A stretch of 64,000 bases of DNA from positions 1 to 64,000 of the forward strand of contig NZ_CCDG010000055.1 of NCBI RefSeq assembly GCF_000723885.1, written 5' to 3'. A program made the position numbers and the translations under genes. Origin of the DNA: Paenibacillus camerounensis. GTDB lineage: Bacteria > Bacillota > Bacilli > Paenibacillales > Paenibacillaceae. Below, in pieces: positions 34,824 through 45,166 of this stretch. Under the pieces are notes generated by a model that was not told the origin of the DNA, did no database searches, and saw only the letters and a program-made list of their open reading frames with translations. Position 1 is the stretch's first letter; every line of letters begins with the position of its first letter.

Positions 34824-35735
34824 TCAGCGGCTGACGATGGAATCCAGTGAAGCATAGACATGCGGTCCGAACCCTTCCGAGGCCTCCCGCTGCGGAATAT
34901 TCATACGGATGATGTAGCCTTGGCCGTCAATTTCTTTAACAATATATTGGCTCGTTACTCCGGAGCCCATCGCCGTGAGATACAGCCTTATCCCTGACAT
35001 CCGCCGTTCACGCTCTTCCTGGCTCAGCTTGGTAATCTCTCCGGTAGCAGATAGGGCTTTCCGGCCTTCTGCTTCCAGCTCGTCCAGGTTGAAATCGGAG
35101 GGCAGCCGGGTTATGTCGGCATAATAGCCGGGATCTACCTTCATAGCAAGCCTCCCGGTTGTCTTGTCAAAGGTGAAGATATCAAATACATACAATGAAT
35201 AGCCTTCCCCCTCGGCCAAATTCGCCGTCTTCTCCTCCTCCATGCCCTCAAGTGTCAGCTTGAAAGCTTTTGTAGGCGGCAGGACTTCAGCAGAATCCGC
35301 TCCCCCGCCGGCTTCCGCCTTTTCCAGTCTGGACAGAATCCGCTGGACTACCGAGGGATCACCTTCCACTACTTTTTCCACATATTCAATAATGACATGA
35401 TCATCCATCTCAAGTCCTTCTGGAACGTTCTCGGTACCTGCTCCCAGCTCAAATGCAGTCGGACCTTCTTCCGTTTCGATTTCCACGGAATGATTATCAA
35501 TCTGACCGATATAGGTCCCGCTCCCGCGAATGACCTGCGCCGCTTCTTCTGTAGGCACAGGGGCGGGTGAAGGTGACACCGGTGCAGCATTCTCTGTCTG
35601 CGACGGGGCGGCCGTTGCCGTGGGCCCGCCTGGCGCCTCTGCCGGGCTCTGTCCCCCGCAAGCGGTAAGGGCCAGCATTAATACAGCAACAGCAGCTGCA
35701 GCCGGTAATGAACGTTGTGATCTCATTGATCTCAT
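34824..35735 (-). CDS. Lipoprotein of unknown function
   Basis: 303 residues, ATG after GGAGGCC. Signal peptide II with lipobox LALTACGG makes Cys26 the lipidation site. A Pro/Ala/Thr/Ser-rich tether (APGGPTATAAPSQTEN) precedes a domain of about 80 residues (SGTYIGQIDNHSVEIETEEG) that looks like a small OB- or barrel-like fold. A second region has IRLYLTAMGSGVTSQYIVKEIDGQGYIIRMNIP in two blocks. I do not recognise the family. It is monocistronic. Confidence 0.78.
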   Translation of the reverse strand: MRSMRSQRSLPAAAAVAVLMLALTACGGQSPAEAPGGPTATAAPSQTENAAPVSPSPAPVPTEEAAQVIRGSGTYIGQIDNHSVEIETEEGPTAFELGAGTENVPEGLEMDDHVIIEYVEKVVEGDPSVVQRILSRLEKAEAGGGADSAEVLPPTKAFKLTLEGMEEEKTANLAEGEGYSLYVFDIFTFDKTTGRLAMKVDPGYYADITRLPSDFNLDELEAEGRKALSATGEITKLSQEERERRMSGIRLYLTAMGSGVTSQYIVKEIDGQGYIIRMNIPQREASEGFGPHVYASLDSIVSR

Positions 35736-35862
35736 GTTGACGGCCTCCTTGTGTGTGCAGAGTGTAATAAGAGTCTACCCTTAATAACGTTTAACCCGTT
35801 GTCAGGGTTGCATAAACTTGCTCTGCATCACATCAGGGTAACGGTTCTCTCCGGCCGGCCGT

Positions 35863-37455
35863 TTAATCCGCGCTGTAGGCCGCAATACCGTTAACAACTG
35901 TCATACGCACCTTTACGTTCAGCATCTCCTCGGCATCCGCCATAATATCACGGTCTATAACGGTAAAATCCGCCCGGCAGCCGGGTGTGATGCGTCCGCG
36001 TTCCTGCTGCTCACCAGCCGCAAGGGCACTGCCCTCTGTGAACAGCCTCAGCGCTTCCGCCGGACTGAGCTTCTCCTCCGGCAGATAGCCCCCGTGACGT
36101 TCTCCCGGCCTGCACCGGGTAACAGCAGCGTGCATACCCAGGAACGGGCTCAGCGGCTCAATCGGGGCATCGCTGCCTCCGGCGCAGGGGATGCCTGCCG
36201 CCAGGAGCTTTTTCCATGCATATAGGTATCCGGCTCTAGCCGGACCGACCCGCTCCAGCACCCACGGAAAGTCACTCGCTACAAACCGCGGCTGGATGTC
36301 AGCAATCAGCCGCATAGAGGCCATCTGCTCTACCAGGCTGCGGTTCAGCACCTGGGCATGGATGAACCGGTCAGGCAGCGCCGCATCCGGCCGGAGCGGC
36401 TTATGCTGCATCGCAGCCAGCGTCATCCGGGCAGCAGCATCGCCGATGGCATGCACCGCGACCGGATAACCGAGCCTGCGGGCAGCACGGACAATCCCGT
36501 CCAGCCCCTCCTGGGTATGAATCGCTATCCCTGCGGTTCCAGGCTCATCACTGTAGGGCTGCTCCAGCAGGGCAGTCCGTCCGCCGATCGCCCCGTCGGC
36601 GAACAGCTTGACTGCGCCAAGCCGCAGCCATTCATCGCCGCTGCCTGCTGCGAGCCCAAGCTGCTCCACCTCTTGCAGATAAGCGTAGTAGAGCAGCTGA
36701 TGGGTGCGGAACAGAACCCCTTCCTCCCTCAGCTCACGGTGGATGCGCAGCATGGTCTCCACGCTGCCCAAGAGCCGCAGGTCCTCGGTATGGACCGCGG
36801 TCAGCCCGAGGGAGAGCGCGTCCGCAATGCCGCGGCGCACCGCCTGTTTCAGGGCGGTGTAGTCCGGCGCCGACTGCACCTCATTGAACGGCTGGACGGC
36901 ATCCTCGTAGATCCAGCCGTTCAGTCCCCCTTCGCTGTCACGTCCGTAAGCGCCGGAGGCAAAGTCCGGTGTGGAAGCCGTGACACCCGCCCGCCGGAAC
37001 GCCTCACTGTTGCCCAGGAAGGCATGGAAGCAGGTCCGGGTCAGGAATACCGGATGCTGCTGTGTTACTGCGTCGAGCTCCGAGATGTGCGGTGCGGCGG
37101 CTGGCCTGAACTCATTCTCGTTCCAGTTGAGGCCGAGAATCCATTCACCCGGCGGCGTAAGTGCCGCCCGTTCCCTGATCGCCTGCAGCATCTCCTCTTT
37201 GGAGGTCATGCCGGTGAAATCCAGCATGTCCAGCTTCATACCATGCATGCCCAGATGCACATGGGCATCGACAAGTCCGGGCAGGACATGACCGCCGTCC
37301 CAGTCGATAACAGCCGCCCCGCTTCCCGTCAGCTGCAGGGAGAGCTCACTCCCTTTTCCGACAGCCTTAATGAAGCCGTCCTCTACAAGCACAGCATCAT
37401 CTCCGGGTCGTCCGGCTGATGCGAGCTTTCCATTTTTGAACAAGGTTAATGTCAT
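35863..37455 (-). CDS. YtcJ-like amidohydrolase
   Basis: 530 residues, ATG after AAAGGAG. An amidohydrolase-3 superfamily protein: the metal-binding HVH is in GLVDAHVHLGMHG, later histidines occur in AVHAIGDAA and FIHAQVL, and the metal-binding Asp is in AGGSDAPIEPLSPF. The C-terminal GRITPGCRADFTVIDRDI is the composite beta-sandwich closing. Length and motif order fit the YtcJ group, predicted imidazolone- or amide-hydrolysing enzymes of unknown substrate. It stands alone. Confidence 0.88.
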   Translation of the reverse strand: MTLTLFKNGKLASAGRPGDDAVLVEDGFIKAVGKGSELSLQLTGSGAAVIDWDGGHVLPGLVDAHVHLGMHGMKLDMLDFTGMTSKEEMLQAIRERAALTPPGEWILGLNWNENEFRPAAAPHISELDAVTQQHPVFLTRTCFHAFLGNSEAFRRAGVTASTPDFASGAYGRDSEGGLNGWIYEDAVQPFNEVQSAPDYTALKQAVRRGIADALSLGLTAVHTEDLRLLGSVETMLRIHRELREEGVLFRTHQLLYYAYLQEVEQLGLAAGSGDEWLRLGAVKLFADGAIGGRTALLEQPYSDEPGTAGIAIHTQEGLDGIVRAARRLGYPVAVHAIGDAAARMTLAAMQHKPLRPDAALPDRFIHAQVLNRSLVEQMASMRLIADIQPRFVASDFPWVLERVGPARAGYLYAWKKLLAAGIPCAGGSDAPIEPLSPFLGMHAAVTRCRPGERHGGYLPEEKLSPAEALRLFTEGSALAAGEQQERGRITPGCRADFTVIDRDIMADAEEMLNVKVRMTVVNGIAAYSAD

Positions 37456-37617
37456 TGGCAGATACTCCTTTGTAATTGAAATCTCTTATATATAAATAGA
37501 ATGCAGGCAGCAGTACTGTTTCTTTCCCGGCCCATAGGCATCTACCGGAAGCAGGAGCAGGCGGAACTAATACAATAGTGAAGAGCCTTATTTTATCCCC
37601 CCGAAGGAGTGGTTTCC

Positions 37618-38262
37618 TTGAAAATCGATATCGGCTGCGGTTCCGCCAAAGAATCAGGTTATCTGGGAATCGACCGGACTGCATACACCGGAGTGGATAT
37701 TGTCTGTAATATTAATGAAGAAATACCGCTCCCGGATAACACCGCCGAGTTCATCATGGCCAGCCGGGTGCTGCCTTACGTGGATAATCTGATGGATGTC
37801 ATGGCCGAAATATACCGGATCAGCTGTCACAAGGCGGTGGTCTGCATTCTGGCTCCTTATGCCCACAGCTATCCGCACAGCTCCAACCCTTTTTTCAAGC
37901 AGAAGTTCGACGAATATACCCCCCGTTATTTTACAGGCAGCTTCTTTCAGCCGTCCTCAAGCCCCGTATCGCCGGCGGTTCCCGATTATCCGGTCCCTGT
38001 GCCTCCGTTTGACTACAGGCTTATGCGGATGGAGCTGTTCTACCAGTATCCGTTTGACCAGTCACTGTATGAAACAGAGGAGCTTGATATCCTCAAAACG
38101 CTTCAGGCAAATGTTGTTCATGAAATAATGTATCATTTCGTTGTAGTTAAGAAGGACATTTCCCATGCCGAGCTTGAAGCCATGAGCCGTATTCCCTATC
38201 CCGAGCCGCGTGTACTGCTGGAACGCAGACGGCTGAGCCGGCTGAGACAAGACCTGATCTGA
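37618..38262 (+). CDS. SAM-dependent methyltransferase-like protein
   Basis: 214 residues from TTG 37618, placed 8 nt after GAAGGAG; a GTG at 37609 lies within that site. The class I methyltransferase motif I is KIDIGCGSAKESGYLGID, with the acidic motif II residue in GIDRT and motif IV near EFIMASRVLPYVDNL. The later half is proline-rich (PSSSPVSPAVPDYPVPVPP) and does not follow a known subgroup. The substrate is unknown. Confidence 0.75.
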   Translation: MKIDIGCGSAKESGYLGIDRTAYTGVDIVCNINEEIPLPDNTAEFIMASRVLPYVDNLMDVMAEIYRISCHKAVVCILAPYAHSYPHSSNPFFKQKFDEYTPRYFTGSFFQPSSSPVSPAVPDYPVPVPPFDYRLMRMELFYQYPFDQSLYETEELDILKTLQANVVHEIMYHFVVVKKDISHAELEAMSRIPYPEPRVLLERRRLSRLRQDLI

Positions 38263-38369
38263 GAGCCGCTGCCGCTGCCCCGCAGAACCGGCTTGAATTA
38301 TTCAAAAAAGTTGCAGTTGGACAAACAAGTAACGCTTTCTTCCGTCATAGGCTAAATATATCACAAGAA

Positions 38370-38410
38370 AGACAGCATATCGTCCTCAGCAGGAGACGGT
38401 TTGCTTTTTT
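38370..38410 (+). terminator. Terminator between the methyltransferase and the giant DUF11 gene
   Basis: An imperfect stem GCATATCGTCCT / AGGAGACGGTTTGC is followed by seven T. It ends only about 30 nt before the DUF11 gene's ribosome binding site, so it may act as an attenuator for that gene. Confidence 0.65.
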
Positions 38411-38437
38411 TCGTTGCAGAACAAGCACAATAGCCCT

Positions 38438-41400
38438 ATGAAGGAGGTGAAAATTATTCCTCTAGTCGTTCGGTCTACTATTAATGCAACAGGTGCAATT
38501 ACGTTTACAGGCAACACGCTCGGCTTAAGCCGCTCAGATACGGCAGGCGTACCCGGTACACTGGACAGTATCGGTGCCTTCAGCACAATCAATACTGCCT
38601 CTGTATTTGGCACTTATCCTGCCGGGACTACCAATCTTTATCAGAACAACAGCGCTTCTGCCATTCTGACGATCCCTTCCGGAAGTACGGTACTATATGC
38701 GGAACTCATCTGGGGCGGCTCCTATATCAACGGGACCGTCAATCTTAGCGCGTTCATCAATAATCCTGTTTCGCTGACAACACCAGCCGGCAATACAGTC
38801 AGTGTCTCTCCCGATTCAGCTACCAGCAACACAGTGGATCTGGGCAGCGGAGCTGCAGCCTATGTGCGTTCCAACAATGTAACGAGTGTCATCCAGGCAG
38901 GCGGGGCTGGAACATATACCGTCGCCGGGGTGGTCGGGACGATCATTATTGCCGGTGATCCGACAGGGAACCATGCCGGGTGGACGCTCGGTGTCATTTA
39001 TCAGAACCCGTCGCTGCCCTTCCGCAACATGTCGCTGCGCGCCGGAGCCGTACTGGTCCAGTCTACTTCCGCGCCTGTCGTCACTACAATTACTGGCTTT
39101 GCCACTCCTGTATCCGGGGCGCTCGGCGGACGCATCCTGTTCAGCGCACAGGAAGGCGATGCCAACCGGTCCGGTGACCAGGCCTTGTTCGGCCCTACCT
39201 CTGCTACCCAGGTGGCACTGTCCGGGCCTAATAACTTTGCCAACAACTTTTTTGCCTCACAGATTAACAATGATGCCGGTTCGCTGAATACCACCGGGAC
39301 CTTCGGCAACCGCAACCAGACCAACGGCAGTCCGGGCAGCAATATTATCGGCGGCCGTCAGGGCTGGGATATCACCAATGTTGATGTGTCAGCCAGGCTC
39401 GTCAATAACCAGTCCTCGGCACTGCTGACGCTGACAACTTCCGGTGATGCTTATGTAGTTAATGCAAACGCGCTGCAGATTGATATCAATGCCCCCAAAA
39501 TCAGTCTGACCAAAGGGTCCAACGTAACCGGAACGATTGTCGGTGACACCGTAACTTATACGGTAACTGTCAGCAATACCGGTACAGCCAGTGCCGCCAG
39601 TGTTGTGCTGTCAGATACTATGCCGCCCGGGCTGACTTTTGTTGCCGGAAGCGTCGTCGTTGCCGGGATATCCAGGCCTACTTTTGATATAACAGCAGGT
39701 ATTCCTTTAGGTTCACTTGCTCTGGGCACCTCTGTGACCGTTACATACCAGGCAAGGGTCACTTCACTGCCTAACCCGCAGTTCGTTCCGAATACCGCCA
39801 ATGCGGCATTTACGTTTCAAAGCGTGGCCGGCGGTCCCGTAGTTTCCGGGGTTATCCCCTCCAATACCAACTCCCTGCCTGTATACTCTCCTGTACTCGG
39901 ACTTGTCAAAAGCGCCAATACCACCAATGCTACCGTCGGCGACCAGATCATTTATACCATTCAAATCTCCAACACCGGCAACATCGGCGCAGTCACTACG
40001 CTTACCGATAATATTCCGGCAGGCAGCACTTATGTCCCGGGCAGCTTTACCGTTAACGGGACACCTGTAGCCGGCAATCCCGCCACCGGCATTCCCATTG
40101 GCACCATTGCCGCCGGAGGAAGCTCTACCGTGCAGTTCCGGGTCGTGGTTAACAGCCTCCCGTCACCGCCTCAGCTCGTAGACCAGGCCACCGCTGCCTA
40201 CACCTTTCTGGTTCCTGACGGCCGTACGGTTTCCGGGTCCGCCGCATCCAACACCCTGACCATACCCGTCACTCTGCCAAATGTAGCGGTTGCCAAAAGC
40301 GCCAGTCTGCCTGATGTTGCCGTAGGTGATACCCTGCTGTACACCTCGGTCATCAGCAACAACGGCATCGCTGCAGTTACCAATGTAGTCCTGTCCGATC
40401 CGATACCCGCCGGCAGCACCTTTGTGTCCGGCAGTGTCGTTGTTGCCGGCACCTCCCGGCCGGCAGCTGATCCCGCCTCGGGGATAACCATTGGAACCAT
40501 TGCTGCCGGCGCCAGTGTCACTGTCACTTTTCAGGTAAGCATCACCTCTATTCCGGCAGGAGGACAGCTCTCCAACCGCTCTTCAGCCTCCTACAGCTCT
40601 GGAGCGTTCACTGCCATCACGCAATCCAATATTGTTCCTACACCTGTGTTCCAGCCGGTCATCGGAATCGTCAAAAGCGCCAGTCCGACCAGCGCAACCG
40701 TCGGAGGGAACGTCCTGTACACCCTGCAGGTGCAGAATTCAGGAAACATTGCTGCAAACGTTACATTGACAGACAACATACCGGCTGGTTCAAGCTTCGT
40801 CTCCGGAAGTGTCATTGTAAACAATGTTGTCCGCCCCTCGGATTCTCCGCTTACCGGGATTCCGCTGGGGTCTGTAGCCCCCGGTGCTTCCTTTACCGTA
40901 ACGTTCCTTACCTCTGTGCAGTCTCTGCCTTCACCGGCAGTATTAACCGACCAGGGCAGCAGCAGCTATACGTATCAGCTGCCCAGCGGCCGTTCACTGT
41001 CCGGCTCCAGTGTGTCCAATACAGTCAGCATTCCGGTATCGGCACCTAATATCACAATACTCAAGAATGCCAATCTTACTGCCATTGCCGTCGGAGAATA
41101 TATCACCTACACCGTCTCTGTCTCCAATCCCAGCGGTGTCGCAGTCAGTAACGTCGTCCTGTCCGATCCGATTCCGGCTGGAGGCGCTTTTGTAGCCGGC
41201 AGCGTAACAATTAACGGTGCTTCCTCACCCTCTGCCAATCCCGGTGCCGGTATTAATCTCGGAACGATCGCTTCAGGTGCAACCGTGGTCATCACCTTTC
41301 AAGTCAATGCCACCTCGGTGCCGCCGTCCGGCCAGCTCAGCAACCGGGCCAGCGCGTCCTTTACCGCCGGCGCATTCAGCGGCACCGCACTGTCGGGAAC

Positions 41401-44400
41401 GATTAACACGCCGGTCTTCACTCCGGTTATCAGTCTGGTCAAAAGCGCCAATGCCGCACAGGCCTCTGTCGGCAGCTCCTTATCCTTTGCCATCCTGGCC
41501 CGGAATACCGGCAACATCGCTGCCACGCTGAATCTGACCGACAGCCTGCCGCCTCAGGTCACCTTTGAGCCTAACAGCGTCATTGTCGGAGGTACTCCGC
41601 TGCCGGGTTATGATCTGGTCAGCGGAGTGCCTGTCGGACCGCTTGCCCCCGGCGACAGCGTAACAGTAAGCTTTCTTGTTACTGTAACAGCACTGCCGCC
41701 CAATCAGCAGCTGCTTAACTCGGCAGCCGCCTCGTATACCTTCACCCTGCAGGACGGCCGGCAGCTCGGAGGAAGTACCGTTTCGAACACGCTAACCGTC
41801 CCTGTCTCAGCTCCTAATATCAATGTCGTCAAAAGTGTAAACGCCATTGACGCCGTTACAGGCGATATCCTGACCTTTACCTCCGTGCTGACAAACACCG
41901 GTATTGCTGCTGTAAATAACATCATTCTCAGTGATCCTCTGCCTGAGAATGCAGTCTTCATTCCCGGAACCGTAATTGTGGGCGGCGTGTCCCAGCCGTC
42001 ATCAGTTCCGTCCACCGGCATTCCAGTCGGCAGTCTGGCCCCTGGGGCTTCAGTTGCCGTAACATTCGAGGTGAGGATTACAATGCCGATTCCATCACAG
42101 ATTAACAACCAGTCCACCGTCAGCTTTACCTCCGGGGTCTTTTCCGGTTCGTCCAGTTCCAATGTGACAACCACCCCGGTCATACAGCCGCAGATCTCGC
42201 TGGTAAAAAGCGCAAACGATCTAAACGCAACAGTCGGCGATACCATTATTTATACCGTCATCGTCAGCAATACCGGAAATCTGGCAGCAAACGTAACCCT
42301 GACTGATAATATCCCGGCAGGGACCACCTTTGATCCGAACAGCGTCATCGTTGGCGGCTTTCCGCAGCCCGGCTCCGCTCCGGATACCGGCATCGCGGTC
42401 GGAACCGTCGCACCCGGAGCCAGTGTTACGGTCAGCTTCACTGTTTTTATCGTCTCCCTGCCTACTCCGCAGCAGCTGGTCAATCAGGCCAATTCCACCT
42501 TCACCTTCACTCCGCCTGACGGCCGGCTGCTTACAGGCACGGCAGCATCAAACAACGTAACCATTGCCGTTTCTGCACCTAGCCTTGCTGTAGTAAAGAG
42601 TACCACCTCTACCGCTGCGGCCCTCAATGACACTATCCCTTATTCCGTAAATATCACCAATAACGGGATTGATCCGGTCAATAATGTACTTCTTAATGAT
42701 CCGACACCTGACGGAGCGGCCTTTGTGACCGGCAGCGTGGCTGTCAACGGCGTGCCGTTCCCCAATGCCAATCCGACTACAGGCGTGGCTATCGGGACAC
42801 TGGCATCCGGTTTTGTAGCTGTGGTTACCTATAATGTAAGGGTAACCTCTGTGCCAGCCGATGCTTCCATAGATAACCAGGCGACGGTAACCTACACCTC
42901 AGGTGTATTCTCAGGTTCTACTTTCTCCAATCCGGTGGCTGTTCCTGTCTTCCAGCCCAATATAGCTGTAACCAAAGGTGCAAGCACCGTGAATGCCACT
43001 GTCGGCGATACGGTAACCTATTCCCTGACGGTTAACAACAGCGGGAACTACCCGGCCGCTCTGACTGTGACTGATAATATTCCGGCAGGCACAACCTTTG
43101 TACCGAACAGCGTGCTGGTTAACAGCCTGCCGCTGCCTCAGGCTGATCCGTCAGCAGGTATTGCCGCCGGCACCATTCCGGCGGGAGGTACAATAGTAGT
43201 ACAGTTCTCAGTGGTCATTTCTTCCCTGCCGTCGCCGCAGCTTCTTGTCAACCAGGGAACCGCCGCTTACACCTTTACTCTGCCGGACGGACGGACACTG
43301 AGCGGATCGGCATTATCGAATACCTTCACCATTCCGGTGTCGAATCCGAATCTGGGCGTTGTCAAGAGCACTACTACTACAGCTACGACAGTCGGAGATT
43401 CCATCATTTATACCGTTGTTCTGACCAATAACGGAATAGCTGCCGTGAATAATGTCGTCTTCACGGATGCGCTGCCGGCAGGCACCGCCTTTGTAGCCGG
43501 CAGTGTACGGGTAGACGGAGTTGCCCGTCCCGGCGCTTCTCCGGCCACTGGAGTTACTATCGGCACCATTGCTCCCGGCGCTTCCGTTACAGTCGCCTTT
43601 ACCGTTACGGTAACTTCGCTGCCGGCCACCGGACTGCTGAATAACCAGTCCTCTGTCAGCTTCACTTCCGGAGCACTTGCGAATGTCGCCTTCTCCAACA
43701 TTGTTACGACCCCGGTCTATCAGCCGATTGTTGCAGCCGTCAAATCAGCTAACGCGACTAATGCAACTGTCGGCGATACCATTATTTATACTGTTACTGT
43801 CAACAACTCAGGGAATTATCCGGCAACGGGCACGCTGACTGACACCATTCCTGCAGGAACTACACTTGTAGCCAACAGTGTACTGATTAACGGGCAGCCG
43901 GTTCCGGGCAGCAACCCTGCCGCTGGCATTCCGCTCGGCACGATCGCTGCCGGAGGGGTGCTCACCGTTACGTTCTCCGTATTAATCAACATCCTGCCGC
44001 CGAGCCAACAGCTCAGTAACCAGGCTATCATCTCTCTGGCCTATACATTGCCGGACGGCCGGACCTTTAATCAGACAGCACCATCCAATATCAATCTGAT
44101 TTCGGTATCCTCGCCTAACGTAACGGTAGCCAAAAGCACAACCGTTATCGATGCCGTCATCGGAGACACCGTGCCTTATACTATCGTCGTCACCAATAGC
44201 GGAATTGCGCCGATTAACAACATTGTACTCAGTGACCCGATACCGGCAGGAGCTTCTTTTGTTACCGCCAGCGTAGTCGTAGACGGCACTCCGGTACCGG
44301 GAGCCAATCCGGCCAATGGTATTGCAATCGGAACCATTGCACCCGGAGCCTCTGCTACCATTACGTTCAATATCCTGGTCAATGCCCTGCCTGCCAGTAC

Positions 44401-45166
44401 TGTACTTAACAATCAGGCATCGGTCAGCTTTACCTCAGGTGCGTTCTCAGGTGCTTCCTATTCCAATAATCTGATTACACCGGTATACCAGCCGTTCATT
44501 AATGTCGTTAAGAGCGCGGATACTGCGAACGCTACTGTCGGCGATACCGTCACTTACTTCCTGAGTGTGAATAATACAGGCAATCTGCCGGCCAATGTTA
44601 CCGTAACAGATGCTATTCCGCCGGGTGCTGTATTCGTGCCAAACAGCGTACTGGTTAATGGTGTGCCTCAGCCGGGTGCTGATCCTACAGCGGGAATCGC
44701 TATAGGAACTGTTGCGGCAGGAGCTACCGTTACGGTAACTGTTACCTTGCAGGTAACCGTAGCTTCCCTGCCTTCACCGCAGCAGCTCGTCAACCAGGCA
44801 GCGGCCACTTTCACCTTCACTCCGCCGGACGGACGTCTGCTTTCCGGCTCCTCACGCTCCAACGTGCTTGTTATTCCGGTATCTTCACCGGACGTTACGG
44901 CGGTTAAGAGCACCCCTGCAGTCGATGCGGTAGTCGGCGATCTTATAACCTACACGATTGTGGTAACTAACAACGGTATAGTCGCTGTCAATAACGTCGT
45001 ACTGGTTGACCCTATTCCGGCAGGCAGCCAGTTTGTAATCGGCAGTGTTGCCGTCGACGGGGTTCAGCGTCCTGGCGCCAATCCGGCAGCAGGTATCGTA
45101 ATAGGTACGATTGCCGCAGGAGCTACAGCAACCGTTACTTTCCAAGTACAGGTAATCGTGATATGA
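38438..45166 (+). CDS. Giant DUF11-repeat protein, N-terminal part of a split gene
   Basis: About 2240 residues. The first ~345 residues are a globular Ser/Thr/Asn-rich domain (STINATGAITFTGNTLGLSRS...WDITNVDVSARL). Fifteen DUF11 (TIGR01451-type) modules of ~130 residues follow, each with a motif like VGDTVTYTV-x-NTG and PAGTTFVPNSV. The modules alternate between two types: A, containing FTxPDGRxxSG, and B, containing SFTSGAFSG. There is no signal peptide, sorting motif or SLH. Coordinates use ATG 38438, which has no ribosome binding site. The perfect site AAGGAGG (38441-38447) points instead to a codon near 38456, which is ATT and matches the residue where I remember relatives starting (M-P-x-V-R-S-T-I-N). 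The stop falls inside module 15; the module continues in the next frame at 45163. Confidence 0.88.
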   Translation: MKEVKIIPLVVRSTINATGAITFTGNTLGLSRSDTAGVPGTLDSIGAFSTINTASVFGTYPAGTTNLYQNNSASAILTIPSGSTVLYAELIWGGSYINGTVNLSAFINNPVSLTTPAGNTVSVSPDSATSNTVDLGSGAAAYVRSNNVTSVIQAGGAGTYTVAGVVGTIIIAGDPTGNHAGWTLGVIYQNPSLPFRNMSLRAGAVLVQSTSAPVVTTITGFATPVSGALGGRILFSAQEGDANRSGDQALFGPTSATQVALSGPNNFANNFFASQINNDAGSLNTTGTFGNRNQTNGSPGSNIIGGRQGWDITNVDVSARLVNNQSSALLTLTTSGDAYVVNANALQIDINAPKISLTKGSNVTGTIVGDTVTYTVTVSNTGTASAASVVLSDTMPPGLTFVAGSVVVAGISRPTFDITAGIPLGSLALGTSVTVTYQARVTSLPNPQFVPNTANAAFTFQSVAGGPVVSGVIPSNTNSLPVYSPVLGLVKSANTTNATVGDQIIYTIQISNTGNIGAVTTLTDNIPAGSTYVPGSFTVNGTPVAGNPATGIPIGTIAAGGSSTVQFRVVVNSLPSPPQLVDQATAAYTFLVPDGRTVSGSAASNTLTIPVTLPNVAVAKSASLPDVAVGDTLLYTSVISNNGIAAVTNVVLSDPIPAGSTFVSGSVVVAGTSRPAADPASGITIGTIAAGASVTVTFQVSITSIPAGGQLSNRSSASYSSGAFTAITQSNIVPTPVFQPVIGIVKSASPTSATVGGNVLYTLQVQNSGNIAANVTLTDNIPAGSSFVSGSVIVNNVVRPSDSPLTGIPLGSVAPGASFTVTFLTSVQSLPSPAVLTDQGSSSYTYQLPSGRSLSGSSVSNTVSIPVSAPNITILKNANLTAIAVGEYITYTVSVSNPSGVAVSNVVLSDPIPAGGAFVAGSVTINGASSPSANPGAGINLGTIASGATVVITFQVNATSVPPSGQLSNRASASFTAGAFSGTALSGTINTPVFTPVISLVKSANAAQASVGSSLSFAILARNTGNIAATLNLTDSLPPQVTFEPNSVIVGGTPLPGYDLVSGVPVGPLAPGDSVTVSFLVTVTALPPNQQLLNSAAASYTFTLQDGRQLGGSTVSNTLTVPVSAPNINVVKSVNAIDAVTGDILTFTSVLTNTGIAAVNNIILSDPLPENAVFIPGTVIVGGVSQPSSVPSTGIPVGSLAPGASVAVTFEVRITMPIPSQINNQSTVSFTSGVFSGSSSSNVTTTPVIQPQISLVKSANDLNATVGDTIIYTVIVSNTGNLAANVTLTDNIPAGTTFDPNSVIVGGFPQPGSAPDTGIAVGTVAPGASVTVSFTVFIVSLPTPQQLVNQANSTFTFTPPDGRLLTGTAASNNVTIAVSAPSLAVVKSTTSTAAALNDTIPYSVNITNNGIDPVNNVLLNDPTPDGAAFVTGSVAVNGVPFPNANPTTGVAIGTLASGFVAVVTYNVRVTSVPADASIDNQATVTYTSGVFSGSTFSNPVAVPVFQPNIAVTKGASTVNATVGDTVTYSLTVNNSGNYPAALTVTDNIPAGTTFVPNSVLVNSLPLPQADPSAGIAAGTIPAGGTIVVQFSVVISSLPSPQLLVNQGTAAYTFTLPDGRTLSGSALSNTFTIPVSNPNLGVVKSTTTTATTVGDSIIYTVVLTNNGIAAVNNVVFTDALPAGTAFVAGSVRVDGVARPGASPATGVTIGTIAPGASVTVAFTVTVTSLPATGLLNNQSSVSFTSGALANVAFSNIVTTPVYQPIVAAVKSANATNATVGDTIIYTVTVNNSGNYPATGTLTDTIPAGTTLVANSVLINGQPVPGSNPAAGIPLGTIAAGGVLTVTFSVLINILPPSQQLSNQAIISLAYTLPDGRTFNQTAPSNINLISVSSPNVTVAKSTTVIDAVIGDTVPYTIVVTNSGIAPINNIVLSDPIPAGASFVTASVVVDGTPVPGANPANGIAIGTIAPGASATITFNILVNALPASTVLNNQASVSFTSGAFSGASYSNNLITPVYQPFINVVKSADTANATVGDTVTYFLSVNNTGNLPANVTVTDAIPPGAVFVPNSVLVNGVPQPGADPTAGIAIGTVAAGATVTVTVTLQVTVASLPSPQQLVNQAAATFTFTPPDGRLLSGSSRSNVLVIPVSSPDVTAVKSTPAVDAVVGDLITYTIVVTNNGIVAVNNVVLVDPIPAGSQFVIGSVAVDGVQRPGANPAAGIVIGTIAAGATATVTFQVQVIVI

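Noticed and set aside
36358..37419. 353-residue open frame on the plus strand
   Set aside because: Antisense to the YtcJ-like amidohydrolase; no motif or ribosome binding site.
38346..38354. CATAGGCTA resembling a sigma-K -10 (CATAnnnTA) upstream of the DUF11 gene
   Set aside because: No suitable -35 at the right distance, and a terminator lies between it and the gene.
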